DNA from: Chryseobacterium sp.
GTDB taxonomy: Bacteria; Bacteroidota; Bacteroidia; Flavobacteriales; Weeksellaceae
Reading direction: 5' to 3'
Assembly (NCBI GenBank): GCA_027492795.1
Contig: JAPUEB010000024.1
Location: forward strand, 124,001 to 188,000
Length of the DNA: 64,000 bases
Shown: one piece after another, positions 40,507 to 49,509 of the stretch
Layout of the letters: each line of letters opens with the position of its first letter
How positions within the stretch are numbered: the stretch's first letter is position 1
Position numbers and translations under genes: made by a program
Notes under the pieces: model-generated
Told to the model about the DNA's origin: nothing
Database searches by the model: none
Seen by the model: the letters and a program-made list of their open reading frames with translations, nothing else

Positions 40507-41010
40507 ATGGTCGGAATAATTATGGGCAGCCAAAGTGATTTGGCAATAATGCAACAAGCGGCAGATTTTCTAAAATCTTTGGAAATTCCTTATGAATTGA
40601 CGGTGGTTTCCGCGCATAGAACGCCGGAACGTATGTTCGATTACGCGAAAACTGCGAAAGAACGCGGCTTAAAAGTAATTATCGCCGGAGCAGGAGGAGC
40701 TGCGCATCTTCCGGGAATGGTTGCAAGCTGCACCACTTTGCCTGTAATTGGCGTTCCGATTTTGTCGAGCAATTCTATTGACGGTTGGGATTCGGTTTTG
40801 TCGATTTTGCAGATGCCTTCGGGAATTCCTGTGGCGACGGTTGCCTTGAATGGAGCGATGAATGCCGGAATTTTAGCCGTAAAAATTTTAGGAAGTTCTG
40901 ATGAAAACGTTTCCAAAAAATTAGAAACTTATCAAAATTCTTTGAAAGATAAAGTTTTGGGAACGGTGGAGGAGATTAAGAAATCTCATCCGAACCAGTT
41001 TGATAAATAA
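40507..41010 (+). CDS. purE: 5-(carboxyamino)imidazole ribonucleotide mutase
   Basis: A 167-aa class I PurE that converts N5-CAIR to CAIR, the step after Pur[21 protein letters not shown] (residues 3-22) and the active-site SAHRTPERM (about 38-46), together with [20 protein letters not shown], are characteristic. The leader is a degenerate heptamer repeat. Encoded 1.3 kb from purK but not adjacent, because an inverted transporter gene lies between. Confidence 0.97.
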   Translation: MVGIIMGSQSDLAIMQQAADFLKSLEIPYELTVVSAHRTPERMFDYAKTAKERGLKVIIAGAGGAAHLPGMVASCTTLPVIGVPILSSNSIDGWDSVLSILQMPSGIPVATVALNGAMNAGILAVKILGSSDENVSKKLETYQNSLKDKVLGTVEEIKKSHPNQFDK

Positions 41011-41045
41011 AAAATCAGATAATTTTACAATTTTATTTATTAAAA

Positions 41046-41112
41046 CTCTCGCAGATTTTGCAGATAACGCAGATTCATTTTAAATCTGCCAAATTTGCAA
41101 AATCTGCGAGAG
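41046..41112. repeat. 17-bp-arm palindrome with inner hairpin
   Basis: Perfect arms 41046-41062 and 41096-41112 (CTCTCGCAGATTTTGCA and complement) with a second inverted repeat GCAGATT/AATCTGC inside (41069-41075, 41083-41089). It sits between convergent purE and desaturase genes and could serve as a terminator, although no T run follows. Confidence 0.85.
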
Positions 41113-41152
41113 AAAAAGTAAGTCATGATTTAAAGCTAGAATAATCAATTTT

Positions 41153-41908
41153 CTAAACTTCTCTTTTCACATTGATTGTAACCCGATTCAGTTTTATCAG
41201 TTTCATTTTTTCTAAAAGCAACATAATCAAATAAGTAACATCGATTTCGTGCCAACGAACGCCGCCAAAATTTGGTCTTCCACCGAATTTGTGGTGATTG
41301 TTGTGGTAACCTTCGCCCAACATCAACCAATCGAAATGGAAGAGATTTTTTGAGGTGTCCCCAACTTTAAAGTTAACGTAACCGTAAATATGTCCGAACC
41401 AATTGATGATCATTCCGTGAATCGGCGCCATTAAATAAGCAACAGGAAGTAAAATCCAATGCCACCATTCCGTTGCAAAAAATAGAAAAAATAGGGTGTA
41501 AAGCGCGCCCCAACCAATTCTGGAAAACCAAGAACTCGCAAAACGGTCAAACGATTTCCACTGCGGAACATTTTTGGTGAATTTTTCTTCGATTGCAATT
41601 TTTTGCTGATTGATTTGCGAATAAATATTTTTGGTTCTCCACATCATCGCAAGCGGATTTGGATCGTATTTTGGCGAGTGTGGATCTTTTTCGGTATCTG
41701 CAAAAGCGTGATGCATACGGTGCATTACGCCATATCCATAAGCTGAAAGATAGTTGGAACCTTGCGTAATCCAAGTTAAAACGAAGCACAATTTTTCGCC
41801 AAATTTGGACATTTTAAAGGTTTGGTGCGCTGCGTAACGGTGCAGAAAAAACGTTTGAAAAAACAGTCCGGAATACCACAGGACGATAATGAAAATGATG
41901 ATTGCCAT
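41153..41908 (-). CDS. acyl-CoA/fatty acid delta-9 desaturase
   Basis: A 251-aa membrane-bound di-iron desaturase that introduces a cis double bond into saturated acyl chains. The three histidine boxes are intact: HRYAAH (about 23-28), HRMHH (about 63-67) and HNNHH (about 208-212). The flanking helices and length match bacterial delta-9 acyl-CoA/lipid desaturases (DesC group). Together with the ligases and dehydrogenase it completes a fatty-acid set in this window. A -7 box TAAATTTG lies 24 nt upstream. Confidence 0.93.
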   Translation of the reverse strand: MAIIIFIIVLWYSGLFFQTFFLHRYAAHQTFKMSKFGEKLCFVLTWITQGSNYLSAYGYGVMHRMHHAFADTEKDPHSPKYDPNPLAMMWRTKNIYSQINQQKIAIEEKFTKNVPQWKSFDRFASSWFSRIGWGALYTLFFLFFATEWWHWILLPVAYLMAPIHGMIINWFGHIYGYVNFKVGDTSKNLFHFDWLMLGEGYHNNHHKFGGRPNFGGVRWHEIDVTYLIMLLLEKMKLIKLNRVTINVKREV

Positions 41909-41932
41909 TTTTTACTAAGATTTATTTCGTAA

Positions 41933-41940
41933 CAAATTTA
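41933..41940 (-). promoter_or_regulatory. -7 box TAAATTTG for the desaturase
   Basis: TAnnTTTG on the - strand, 24 nt before the ATG at 41908. Confidence 0.55.
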
Positions 41941-42036
41941 ATGATTTTCAATCTTCTTTTTGAACAAAAAAAGATGATATTCCTACGTTTAACATATTAT
42001 AAATCTGTAATTTACAATTGTCTGTTAGTTTTTTAA

Positions 42037-42861
42037 TCAATTTAGCCAAAGAAATGCTGCCGGAAATTCTCTTCGCCAATACATTTCGTTGTGTTTGCCG
42101 TCTTCATCAATCTTAAAGAAAATATTTTGTGATTTTACTTTTTTAAGTTTCAGATTTTCAATAACTTTTATCGTTTCTTTGTCCATTCCTTCGTCCTCAA
42201 ATTTTCCTTGGATGAAATAATATTTTTGTTTTTTTAAATTAACATTTGAATTTTTAATAAAATCATTAATTTCCTTTGAATTGAACCAAAAAGCTGAGCT
42301 GAACGACAAAATATTTCCAAAAGTTTTGGGATATCTCACGGCACCATAAACGGAAATCAGCGCGCCGAGAGAACTTCCGCCCAAAGTGGTGTGTTTTCTG
42401 CAAGTTTTTGTTCTGTAATTTTTGTCGACGTAAGGTTTCAGGGTTTCTACAATAAATTTCATGTAATTTTCACCGTTTCCGCCGCCATATTTTGCGTTTT
42501 TGAAAGGGGAGAGTTCATCAATTCGTTTTTCGCCACCGTTATCGATTCCCACTACAATTGCTGATTCTTTTGTTTGAGCAAAAATTTTATTCAAACTTTC
42601 ATCAATCTGCCATTCTCCGGCGTAAGAAGTTTTGTCATCAAACAAGTTTTGTCCGTCGTGAAGGTACATTACGGGATATTTTTTCTTTGAAGTTGCGTAA
42701 TCGGGTGGAAGATAAATCCAAATTCTACGCGTGGTTTTCAGTTGTGGAATTTCAAATTTTTCTGAAATTATTGTTACGTTTTCAGTTTTTGTAGAAACTT
42801 TTTCTTGAGCTGAAATGCTTCCGAAAACAAAAAGAAATAGAAGACCGGCGAGATTTTTCAT
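42037..42861 (-). CDS. secreted esterase of the enterochelin esterase/EstD fold
   Basis: A 274-aa exported alpha/beta-hydrolase (signal peptide MKNLAGLLFLFVFGSISAQ). The nucleophile elbow GGSSLGALIS (Ser about residue 164), YPVMYLHDGQNLFDD oxyanion segment and the C-terminal His region (EDGKHNEMYWRREFP) fit the esterase D/enterochelin esterase-like family (PF00756). Likely periplasmic or outer-membrane ester hydrolysis, such as of siderophore or xylan acyl groups; substrate not predictable. Followed on the same strand by a 13-bp gap to the glycosyltransferase. Confidence 0.9.
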   Translation of the reverse strand: MKNLAGLLFLFVFGSISAQEKVSTKTENVTIISEKFEIPQLKTTRRIWIYLPPDYATSKKKYPVMYLHDGQNLFDDKTSYAGEWQIDESLNKIFAQTKESAIVVGIDNGGEKRIDELSPFKNAKYGGGNGENYMKFIVETLKPYVDKNYRTKTCRKHTTLGGSSLGALISVYGAVRYPKTFGNILSFSSAFWFNSKEINDFIKNSNVNLKKQKYYFIQGKFEDEGMDKETIKVIENLKLKKVKSQNIFFKIDEDGKHNEMYWRREFPAAFLWLN

Positions 42862-42874
42862 GTGGTAAAATCAA

Positions 42875-43987
42875 TCAGTTGTGCTTTACTGTTGGATTGT
42901 TCAGAATAGATAGAAACAAATCCTCGTATTTCTGCAAAATAATTTCCTTGGAAAAGCGTGATTTTATTGATTTTTTGATTTCATCAGAATGGTGCGAATT
43001 AGTTAGAACCTCCAAAATTTTTTGTGCAAAAACTTCATGGTTCTCTATATTGCAAATTTCTCCATTGAGATTTGGCTGAATAATCTCATCAATTCCACCA
43101 GGGCAGCTGTTTGCTAAAGCGTAAGTTCCACATGCGCCGGCTTCCAAAAGTACATTGGGAAAACCTTCATAACGCGATGAAAGCACAAACAAATCTGAAA
43201 ATTTAAGATATTGATAAGGGTTTTTTTGCAGCCCATGGAAAATTACTTTTTCTAACTCAAGTTCCGATTTCATTTGGTGCAACAGTTCTTTATCTCTTCC
43301 GTCGCCTAATATGTGCAACAGGATTTTTTCATTCTTCAGGTACGAAAATACTTTTAAGAGGTTATCGAAACCCTTTCTTGCAGAGAGATTGCCGATAGCA
43401 ACCACGTTTTTAAAATTTTCATGAAAGTTTTCAGGCTTTTCCGCATCCAAAAGTTTTTTTTCAATAAATTCAAAATCTACAGGGTTATTTATTTTTAAAA
43501 GTTTTTCTTTATTGATGCTAAAATTGGCAACCAAATCGTTCATCATATCATCGCTTTGGCAAATGATTTTGTGAAAATTGTTGTAGAATCTGTAAAAAAA
43601 TTGGATTTCTTTTCGGGTAACGTGTTTAGAGACTACGTTGGTTTCCCTTGCAATAAACTTAATCTTGGGAAAAAGCTTTATAAATAAGGATAGGAAAGCA
43701 TTTACCTCACCATATCCCGAAAATACAATGTCGGGTTTCCTTTTGCGAATTTCTTTTAGAATTTTTTGGATGGAATTGCGGATTCTGGGAGTCTTGATAT
43801 CTATAATTTCCACATCATCCTTCAAGATTTCCAAATAAGCTCCCTCTTTGCGCAACAAAAGGATTTTTGGTTCAAATTTTTCTCGCGGAAGATGATTGGC
43901 AATGGTGGTTACGATGCGTTCAGCGCCTCCAGAATTTAGATCGGGAAGGATAAATATGATGGAGATTTTAGAATTTTTTTTCTGCAA
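42875..43987 (-). CDS. glycosyltransferase family 4
   Basis: A 370-aa GT-B retaining glycosyltransferase of family GT4. The donor-binding region is clear: DLNSGGAERIV near the N-terminus, then AIGNLSARKGFDNLLKVF (about 193-210), HILGDGRDKELL, and the E-x7-E motif SSRYEGFPNVLLEAGACGTY (about 275-294). Likely acts in polysaccharide or LPS assembly. The start appears to be TTG at 43987 (MQKKNSKIS), since no earlier ATG in frame exists. Upstream is a 92-bp A/T-rich gap. Confidence 0.9.
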   Translation of the reverse strand: MQKKNSKISIIFILPDLNSGGAERIVTTIANHLPREKFEPKILLLRKEGAYLEILKDDVEIIDIKTPRIRNSIQKILKEIRKRKPDIVFSGYGEVNAFLSLFIKLFPKIKFIARETNVVSKHVTRKEIQFFYRFYNNFHKIICQSDDMMNDLVANFSINKEKLLKINNPVDFEFIEKKLLDAEKPENFHENFKNVVAIGNLSARKGFDNLLKVFSYLKNEKILLHILGDGRDKELLHQMKSELELEKVIFHGLQKNPYQYLKFSDLFVLSSRYEGFPNVLLEAGACGTYALANSCPGGIDEIIQPNLNGEICNIENHEVFAQKILEVLTNSHHSDEIKKSIKSRFSKEIILQKYEDLFLSILNNPTVKHN

Positions 43988-44079
43988 AACCTACAGTTTG
44001 TTAAAATATTTTGAAGAATTTAAATATTTTTTTTTAACTCAGCATAACATAAATACTATATTGTGGGAATTAATATTTT

Positions 44080-44775
44080 TTATTTATAGTATTCAATAGT
44101 TCTCAATTCTAATGAAACGTTTTCTGCATCTTTAAAAACTTTTCTTTTAATCCAATTTTGTTTTTTGTCATACACTAGTTCAGTATATGTTATTAGAATT
44201 TTTGAAAGTTTAGGTGTTTTTTTACGGAAATAATCTTCATTATTGCAACTTTTGGACATTTCAGCACCTAAATTATTTTTTGTTATTTCACATTTTTCAA
44301 TTTCATTTATATTTTCATTTAAAAGAACAGTCTTTTCTAAACTTATTAATTTTAATTTGTCAAAAAAATATTTTGTTGTTTCGTGAAGTTCTATTCCTTC
44401 CATTCTAGTAAATTTTTCAATAAAAAATATTGTATCCTTTTTAGTGATAAAGGATTGAGTCCAATTCGAACGGTTAACGGTTTTCGGAAAAGTTAATGAT
44501 AATTTATTTTTTTTATTTGCAATATTTATAGCTTTCTTACCGTAATAAGCATTTATTAGATTTTGTTTTTTATCAAAATAATACTTGATAGAAATAGTAT
44601 CGTATATAACATTTGGAATTTTTCTACCATCACTAATTCCTGGTAATTCTGTAACCTCATTAATTTCAATACTTTTTACTTTTCCTTTTACATCTAATAA
44701 ATTGTATAAACCAATATTTGATTGTGAAAATAAATTAGTAAAAATTAGAAGGACTGAAAATAATAGTAATTTCAT
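44080..44775 (-). CDS. secreted protein of unknown function
   Basis: A 231-aa exported protein: signal peptide MKLLLFSVLLIFTNLFSQ followed by a Lys/Ile/Asn-rich mature part with alternating polar and hydrophobic residues suggesting a beta-rich fold (KGKVKSIEINEVTEL, IKYYFDKKQNLINAYYG). The repeated xxYFDKxxxL and YDKKQNW pattern resembles the RHS/YD-repeat-like modules seen in some Bacteroidota proteins, but too few units are present to claim that family. Follows the short plug-domain gene with a 33-bp gap on the same strand. Confidence 0.7.
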   Translation of the reverse strand: MKLLLFSVLLIFTNLFSQSNIGLYNLLDVKGKVKSIEINEVTELPGISDGRKIPNVIYDTISIKYYFDKKQNLINAYYGKKAINIANKKNKLSLTFPKTVNRSNWTQSFITKKDTIFFIEKFTRMEGIELHETTKYFFDKLKLISLEKTVLLNENINEIEKCEITKNNLGAEMSKSCNNEDYFRKKTPKLSKILITYTELVYDKKQNWIKRKVFKDAENVSLELRTIEYYK

Positions 44776-44808
44776 GTTTATTTATAAGAAGTTTATATTA
44801 ATCATTTC

Positions 44809-45201
44809 TCACAATGCCAAAATTGGTTCGGTTTTAAGCTTGAATTTTTCTTGTTTTATGTTTTTCTTGGTTTGGATAATAATGACTCCGTTTTTGCCCT
44901 TTTCCCCGTACAAAGGGATGGCATTTTTTGGATTTAACATGTTTATTGATTCAATAATATTTGGATTGATGTCTGTAAATTCTTTTTCTGAAATCACTTT
45001 TCCATCAAGAATATATAGTTTTTGCAATATGCTTGTATTGCCATCTCTTACAATTATTGAATTTTTTGTAGTAGGTGGTAGTCTGTAGTTTCGCTCTGGT
45101 CCAGGAGTTCTTATTGGATCTCTGTTTGGGTTATGATCAATTTTTTGTGCATAAATTACACCGCTAAAACCCATTAAGAATATTGTTAAAAAAAGTTTCA
45201 T
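44809..45201 (-). CDS. exported protein with a stand-alone TonB-plug-like domain
   Basis: A 130-aa exported protein (signal peptide MKLFLTIFLMGFSGVIYAQ). Residues about 55-115 read like a TonB-dependent receptor plug: KLYILDGKVISEKEFTDINP, then ESINMLNPKNAIPLYGEKGK and NGVIIIQTKK, which parallels the PLYVIDG...ALYG-x-RGANGVIIITTK consensus of SusC-type plugs. No barrel follows, so this is a plug-sized domain on its own. Similar short plugs occur at the ends of BlaR1/M56-type proteins in Bacteroidota, from which it could derive. Role unknown. Confidence 0.75.
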   Translation of the reverse strand: MKLFLTIFLMGFSGVIYAQKIDHNPNRDPIRTPGPERNYRLPPTTKNSIIVRDGNTSILQKLYILDGKVISEKEFTDINPNIIESINMLNPKNAIPLYGEKGKNGVIIIQTKKNIKQEKFKLKTEPILAL

Positions 45202-45207
45202 AATTTT

Positions 45208-47412
45208 CTAGTTTGCTACATCGGATATGAATTTAATTCTCAGCATTCTCAGTTCTTCGTCGCTCAAATCGTCTCCAAATTCGGAAGTTAATACCTTCAT
45301 GCTGTCGCTCTCGCTTTGTTTCATAAATTCCATGAATTCTTCTACGATGTCTTCATCAAAATTATCATCAATATAGTAGTTGATATTAAGTTTTGTTCCT
45401 TGGTAAACGATGGCTTCCATTTCCTTCAAAAGCTCTTCCATGGAAAGATGTTTTGCCTTGGCAATATCTTCCAGATCAATTTTTTTATCGGTATTTTGTA
45501 TGATGAATACTTTGTGAGAGGATTTATTGGCAACCTGTTTCAGAACCATGTCCTGTGTTCGCTCAATCTCGTTTTCCTCAACATATTGTTTGATGAAATC
45601 TACAAAATCTTTTCCGAATTTTTTTGCTTTACCGTCACCAACGCCATATATTTTCCCCATTTCTTCAATAGTAATGGGATACTGAACGGTCATATCTTCC
45701 AAACTTGGATCCATAAAGACTGTGTATGGCGGAATTCCGTGTTTTTTTGCCACTTTTTTCCGAAGCTCTTTAAGCTGGTTGAAGAGGTTTTGATCCAATC
45801 CACCTGCAGCCTGAACTTCCTCTTTGTCCGAATTAGATTTTATCTGTTCCAGGTTGTACTCTCGGTCTTCGGCAATTAGAAAGGATTCGTTGTATTTCTT
45901 GTCAATAACTTGTTGTCCTTTTTCAGAAATCTTCAAAACTCCGTAGGTTTCAATATCTTTCTGCAAGAAATTTTGTACGGTTGCCTGTCTTATAATGGAT
46001 TTCCAGTAATTTTCGCTTTCATTTTTTCCTTTACCAAAAAACTCTGTAGTTTCCAGTTTGTAAGATTTAGTTACGGAACTTTCCTTACCTACAATAACGT
46101 TGATGAGGTCTTTCGTACGAAACTTTTGCCCAAGGGTTTTTACCATCTCCAATATAAATTTTAGGTCTTTGGTGGCATCTTTCAGCTTCGGTGGGTTGAT
46201 GGAATTGTCGCACATTTTTCCTCCCGCTCCATTCACGGGGTCAAATTGTTCGCCAAAATAGTAAAGGATGTACTGTCTTCTGCTCATGGAAGTTTCTGCA
46301 TATCCTACAACTTCATTCAAAAGTTGTAGACCAATTTCGCGTTCGGATACAGGTTTTTGTGCCAAAAATTTTTCTAATTTTTCAATATCTTTAGGGTCGT
46401 AAAAAGCCAAGCAATAGCCTTCTCCGCCATCTCTTCCGGAACGTCCGGTTTCCTGATAGTAGCTTTCCAAAGATTTTGGGAAATCGTAATGAATTACAAA
46501 ACGCACATCCGGTTTATCGATCCCCATTCCAAAAGCGATGGTGGCAACAATTACGTCTGCCTCTTCCATCAAAAATTTATCCTGATTGGTAACTCTTGTT
46601 TTTTGGTCCAGTCCTGCATGATAGGGAAGTGCGTTGATGCCGTTTACCTGGAGCAGCTGCGCAAATTCTTCCACTTTTCTGCGGCTTAAGCAATAGATGA
46701 TTCCCGATTTTCCTTTGTTTTTGTTGATGAATCTTACAATTTCCTTATCAACATTTATTTTAGGACGTACTTCGTAGAAAAGATTTGGCCTGTTGAAGCT
46801 TTCTTTAAAAACAAGTGCATTGCTCATTCCCAAGGTTTTCTGTATATCATCCTGAACTTTAGGTGTTGCAGTAGCTGTAAGAGCAATAACTGGGACTTTT
46901 GCGATTTTATCTATTATCAGTTTTAAGTTTCTATATTCTGGGCGGAAATCGTGTCCCCACTCCGAAATACAATGCGCTTCATCTATGGCTACAAAGGATA
47001 TTTTCACCTCTTTCAAAAAATCGAGATATTCTTCCTTAATTAAAGACTCGGGTGCAACGTATAGGAGTTTGGTTTTACCGCTGCGTATATCGCTAAAAAC
47101 CTGGTTGATTTGTGATTTATTGAGTGAAGAGTTGAGCACGTGTGCAACTCCTTCGCCGGAAGAGAGTCCGTTTACGGCGTCCACCTGATTTTTCATCAGC
47201 GCTATTAGTGGGGAAACCACAATGGCGGTGCCTTCTGAAATAAGCGCCGGAAGCTGGTAACAAAGTGATTTGCCACCTCCTGTCGGCATCAGCACAAAAA
47301 CGTCATCACCATCTAATAGTGTTTGAATAATTTCTTTTTGCTTGCCTTTAAATGTAGAAAACCCGAAATATTTTTTGAGCTCTTTGGATAAATCGGTGTT
47401 TTTTGTTTTCAT
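45208..47412 (-). CDS. recQ: RecQ family ATP-dependent DNA helicase
   Basis: A 734-aa superfamily 2 helicase for DNA repair. Walker A TGGGKSLCYQLPAL (about 44-57), DEAHCISEWGHDFRPEY (motif II and the RecQ aromatic loop, about 143-159), motif VI YQETGRSGRDG, an RQC winged helix, and an HRDC domain (about 555-625, IPPYTVFMDPSLEDM) are present. The zinc-binding part is degenerate: MSRRQYILYYFGEQFD is followed by GGKMCDNSINPP with one cysteine where RecQ usually has four. The stop lies 6 bp before the plug gene start. Confidence 0.94.
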   Translation of the reverse strand: MKTKNTDLSKELKKYFGFSTFKGKQKEIIQTLLDGDDVFVLMPTGGGKSLCYQLPALISEGTAIVVSPLIALMKNQVDAVNGLSSGEGVAHVLNSSLNKSQINQVFSDIRSGKTKLLYVAPESLIKEEYLDFLKEVKISFVAIDEAHCISEWGHDFRPEYRNLKLIIDKIAKVPVIALTATATPKVQDDIQKTLGMSNALVFKESFNRPNLFYEVRPKINVDKEIVRFINKNKGKSGIIYCLSRRKVEEFAQLLQVNGINALPYHAGLDQKTRVTNQDKFLMEEADVIVATIAFGMGIDKPDVRFVIHYDFPKSLESYYQETGRSGRDGGEGYCLAFYDPKDIEKLEKFLAQKPVSEREIGLQLLNEVVGYAETSMSRRQYILYYFGEQFDPVNGAGGKMCDNSINPPKLKDATKDLKFILEMVKTLGQKFRTKDLINVIVGKESSVTKSYKLETTEFFGKGKNESENYWKSIIRQATVQNFLQKDIETYGVLKISEKGQQVIDKKYNESFLIAEDREYNLEQIKSNSDKEEVQAAGGLDQNLFNQLKELRKKVAKKHGIPPYTVFMDPSLEDMTVQYPITIEEMGKIYGVGDGKAKKFGKDFVDFIKQYVEENEIERTQDMVLKQVANKSSHKVFIIQNTDKKIDLEDIAKAKHLSMEELLKEMEAIVYQGTKLNINYYIDDNFDEDIVEEFMEFMKQSESDSMKVLTSEFGDDLSDEELRMLRIKFISDVAN

Positions 47413-47525
47413 CTCAAAATCTTCTAATTAAGTTTGCTAAATTTGCATATTAACCAAAGTTAAAAATTTTTGGATGAAGAATCAACCAAATATTTAAAAA
47501 TTATTAAAAAATAAATCCGTATATT

Positions 47526-48485
47526 TTGGAAAGTCGAAAAATAATCTCTTTGGCAAAAGATTCTCTTCAAATCGAAATTGACGAGCTACAGAGCCTAAAA
47601 AACCGAATTGACGAAAATTTTGCCGGTGCTGTTCGGTTAATAAACGGAGCTTCAGGAAAACTAATCGTGGTAGGAATAGGAAAATCTGCACACGTAGGGA
47701 ACAAGATTGTAGCTACATTGAACTCCACAGGTACGCCTTCGCAATTTCTTCATGCAGCAGAAGCTATACACGGTGATTTGGGAGTAATTCAGCATCAGGA
47801 TGTGGTGCTGTGTATTTCTAATTCGGGAAACTCACCGGAGATTGTTAATCTTTTACCTTATTTAAAGGAATATTCTTCTGCATTAATAGGGATGACTGGG
47901 AATAAAAGTTCAAAACTTGCCGAATTTTCCGATGTTGTTTTAGATACTTTCGTAGAAAAGGAGGCTTGTCCCAATAAACTTGCACCAACGAGTTCTACAA
48001 CAGTTCAGATGGCTTTGGGAGATGCTTTGGCGGTTTGCCTGATGGAACTGAACGGATTTAAAGACAGAGATTTTGCCAAATTTCACCCAGGTGGTAATCT
48101 TGGAAAAAACCTCACTGCAAAAGTTGAGCAGTTTATTTCTTCACAAAAACCGGAAATTTCTGAAAATGTAAACATCAGAGAAGTCATCATATCAGTAAGT
48201 AGCTCAAAACATGGTGTTACGGTGGTTACAAAAGAAAATCAGATTTTAGGAATTATTACTGATGGAGATTTGCGAAGAATGCTTATGAATAAAGAGGACA
48301 TTTCGGGAATTACTGCAAAAGATATTATGAGCCAAAACCCCAAAAGTATTGAGAAAAACCAACTGGCGAAAGAAGCCATGAATATTTTGAAACAAAACAA
48401 CATAGGCCAGCTTATAGTAACGGAAAACGGTAATTATTATGGCATTATAGATATTCATAGGTTGCTTGATGAAGGCATCAACTGA
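47526..48485 (+). CDS. kdsD: KpsF/GutQ family arabinose-5-phosphate isomerase
   Basis: A 319-aa enzyme that interconverts ribulose 5-phosphate and arabinose 5-phosphate, feeding Kdo synthesis for LPS. The N-terminal SIS domain (about 35-185) shows GIGKSAHVGNKIVATLNSTG and SNSGNSPEIVNLLPYL. Two CBS domains (about 205-255 and 265-318) are in the C-terminus. The start is TTG at 47526; an ATG is not available upstream in frame. Divergent from recQ. Kdo/LPS context agrees with lptB at the end of the window. Confidence 0.92.
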   Translation: MESRKIISLAKDSLQIEIDELQSLKNRIDENFAGAVRLINGASGKLIVVGIGKSAHVGNKIVATLNSTGTPSQFLHAAEAIHGDLGVIQHQDVVLCISNSGNSPEIVNLLPYLKEYSSALIGMTGNKSSKLAEFSDVVLDTFVEKEACPNKLAPTSSTTVQMALGDALAVCLMELNGFKDRDFAKFHPGGNLGKNLTAKVEQFISSQKPEISENVNIREVIISVSSSKHGVTVVTKENQILGIITDGDLRRMLMNKEDISGITAKDIMSQNPKSIEKNQLAKEAMNILKQNNIGQLIVTENGNYYGIIDIHRLLDEGIN

Positions 48486-48606
48486 TTTCGATAGCTTTCT
48501 CTGAAAATTTGCAATTCAGCATTGGTTCAAGTGGAAAACAACGTAAAAAAACGTATTTTCGCAACCTCAATTTTTGTAAAAAAAAATTAATTATCCTAAA
48601 CGATCA

Positions 48607-49425
48607 ATGAATAACGGAAAGGAAATGTCCTTCATGGGACACATCGGGGAATTACGTGGACACCTTATAAGATGCCTCATTGCCATCATGATTGGTGGCA
48701 TAATTGTTTGGTTTAATTTGACGTGGATTATGGATCACATTTTCTTCGGGCCGGTGCGAAACGATTTTCCGACTTTTAAAATTATCAACGAGTTTTCCAA
48801 TAAATATAATGGGGCAGATGCAGTGGTCCTGCCCAAAGAGTTTCCGGTACGTACCCAAAAACTCTATCAGGAGTTTAACGTAGCATTCATCGTAGCTTTT
48901 TTTGGCGGAATTGTGGTTGCTCTTCCTTATATCATTTGGGAGCTTTGGCGGTTTATTTCACCTGCGCTTCATCCTAAAGAGAGAAAAAATTCAGGAATGA
49001 TGATTATTTCTGTTTGGTTTTTGTTTATCCTCGGCGCACTTTGTGGTTATTATTTAATCTTACCTTTTGCCATTAATTTTGCGGTACTTTTTAAAATTTC
49101 GGATATCATAAAGCCGATGTATGATCTTTCCGATTATACCGCCTTGTTTTTTCAAATAGTTTTAGGGATGGGTGTGGTTTTCCTTTTTCCCATCATCGTT
49201 AATTTTCTTACAGGAATTGGTATTCTTACTCCAAAATTCCTAAAAACCTACCGCAGACATGCCATTGTACTCATAATGGTAATTGCAGCAGTTATTACAC
49301 CTGCAGATGTAATGAGCATGATGATTGCCGCAGTTCCACTTCTACTTTTATATGAGTTTAGTATTGGTTTGAGCGCTCGAACTTACCGTAGATTACAGAA
49401 AGAGAACACCGAGCTGTCGAAATAG
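48607..49425 (+). CDS. tatC: Sec-independent protein translocase TatC
   Basis: A 272-aa six-TM subunit of the twin-arginine translocase that recognises Tat signal peptides. The N-terminal MSFMGHIGELRGHLIRCLIA carries the conserved E-L-R receptor motif, and FLFPIIVNFLTGIG with FLKTYRRHAIVLI and ITPADVMSMMIAAVPLLLLYE are TatC-specific. No tatA/tatB is next to it, which is usual in this phylum, where the tat genes are scattered. Encoded between kdsD and tyrS on the same strand. Confidence 0.95.
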   Translation: MNNGKEMSFMGHIGELRGHLIRCLIAIMIGGIIVWFNLTWIMDHIFFGPVRNDFPTFKIINEFSNKYNGADAVVLPKEFPVRTQKLYQEFNVAFIVAFFGGIVVALPYIIWELWRFISPALHPKERKNSGMMIISVWFLFILGALCGYYLILPFAINFAVLFKISDIIKPMYDLSDYTALFFQIVLGMGVVFLFPIIVNFLTGIGILTPKFLKTYRRHAIVLIMVIAAVITPADVMSMMIAAVPLLLLYEFSIGLSARTYRRLQKENTELSK

Positions 49426-49482
49426 TTTCAACAAACACAAATCAAAGGTTTTTTTTAATTTTTAAAGCCTTTACTTAATTAT

Positions 49483-49490
49483 TATCTTTG
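49483..49490 (+). promoter_or_regulatory. -7 box TATCTTTG for tyrS
   Basis: Exact TAnnTTTG 19 nt before the tyrS ATG. Confidence 0.6.
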
Positions 49491-49509
49491 CACGAAATTT
49501 TTTAGCAAT

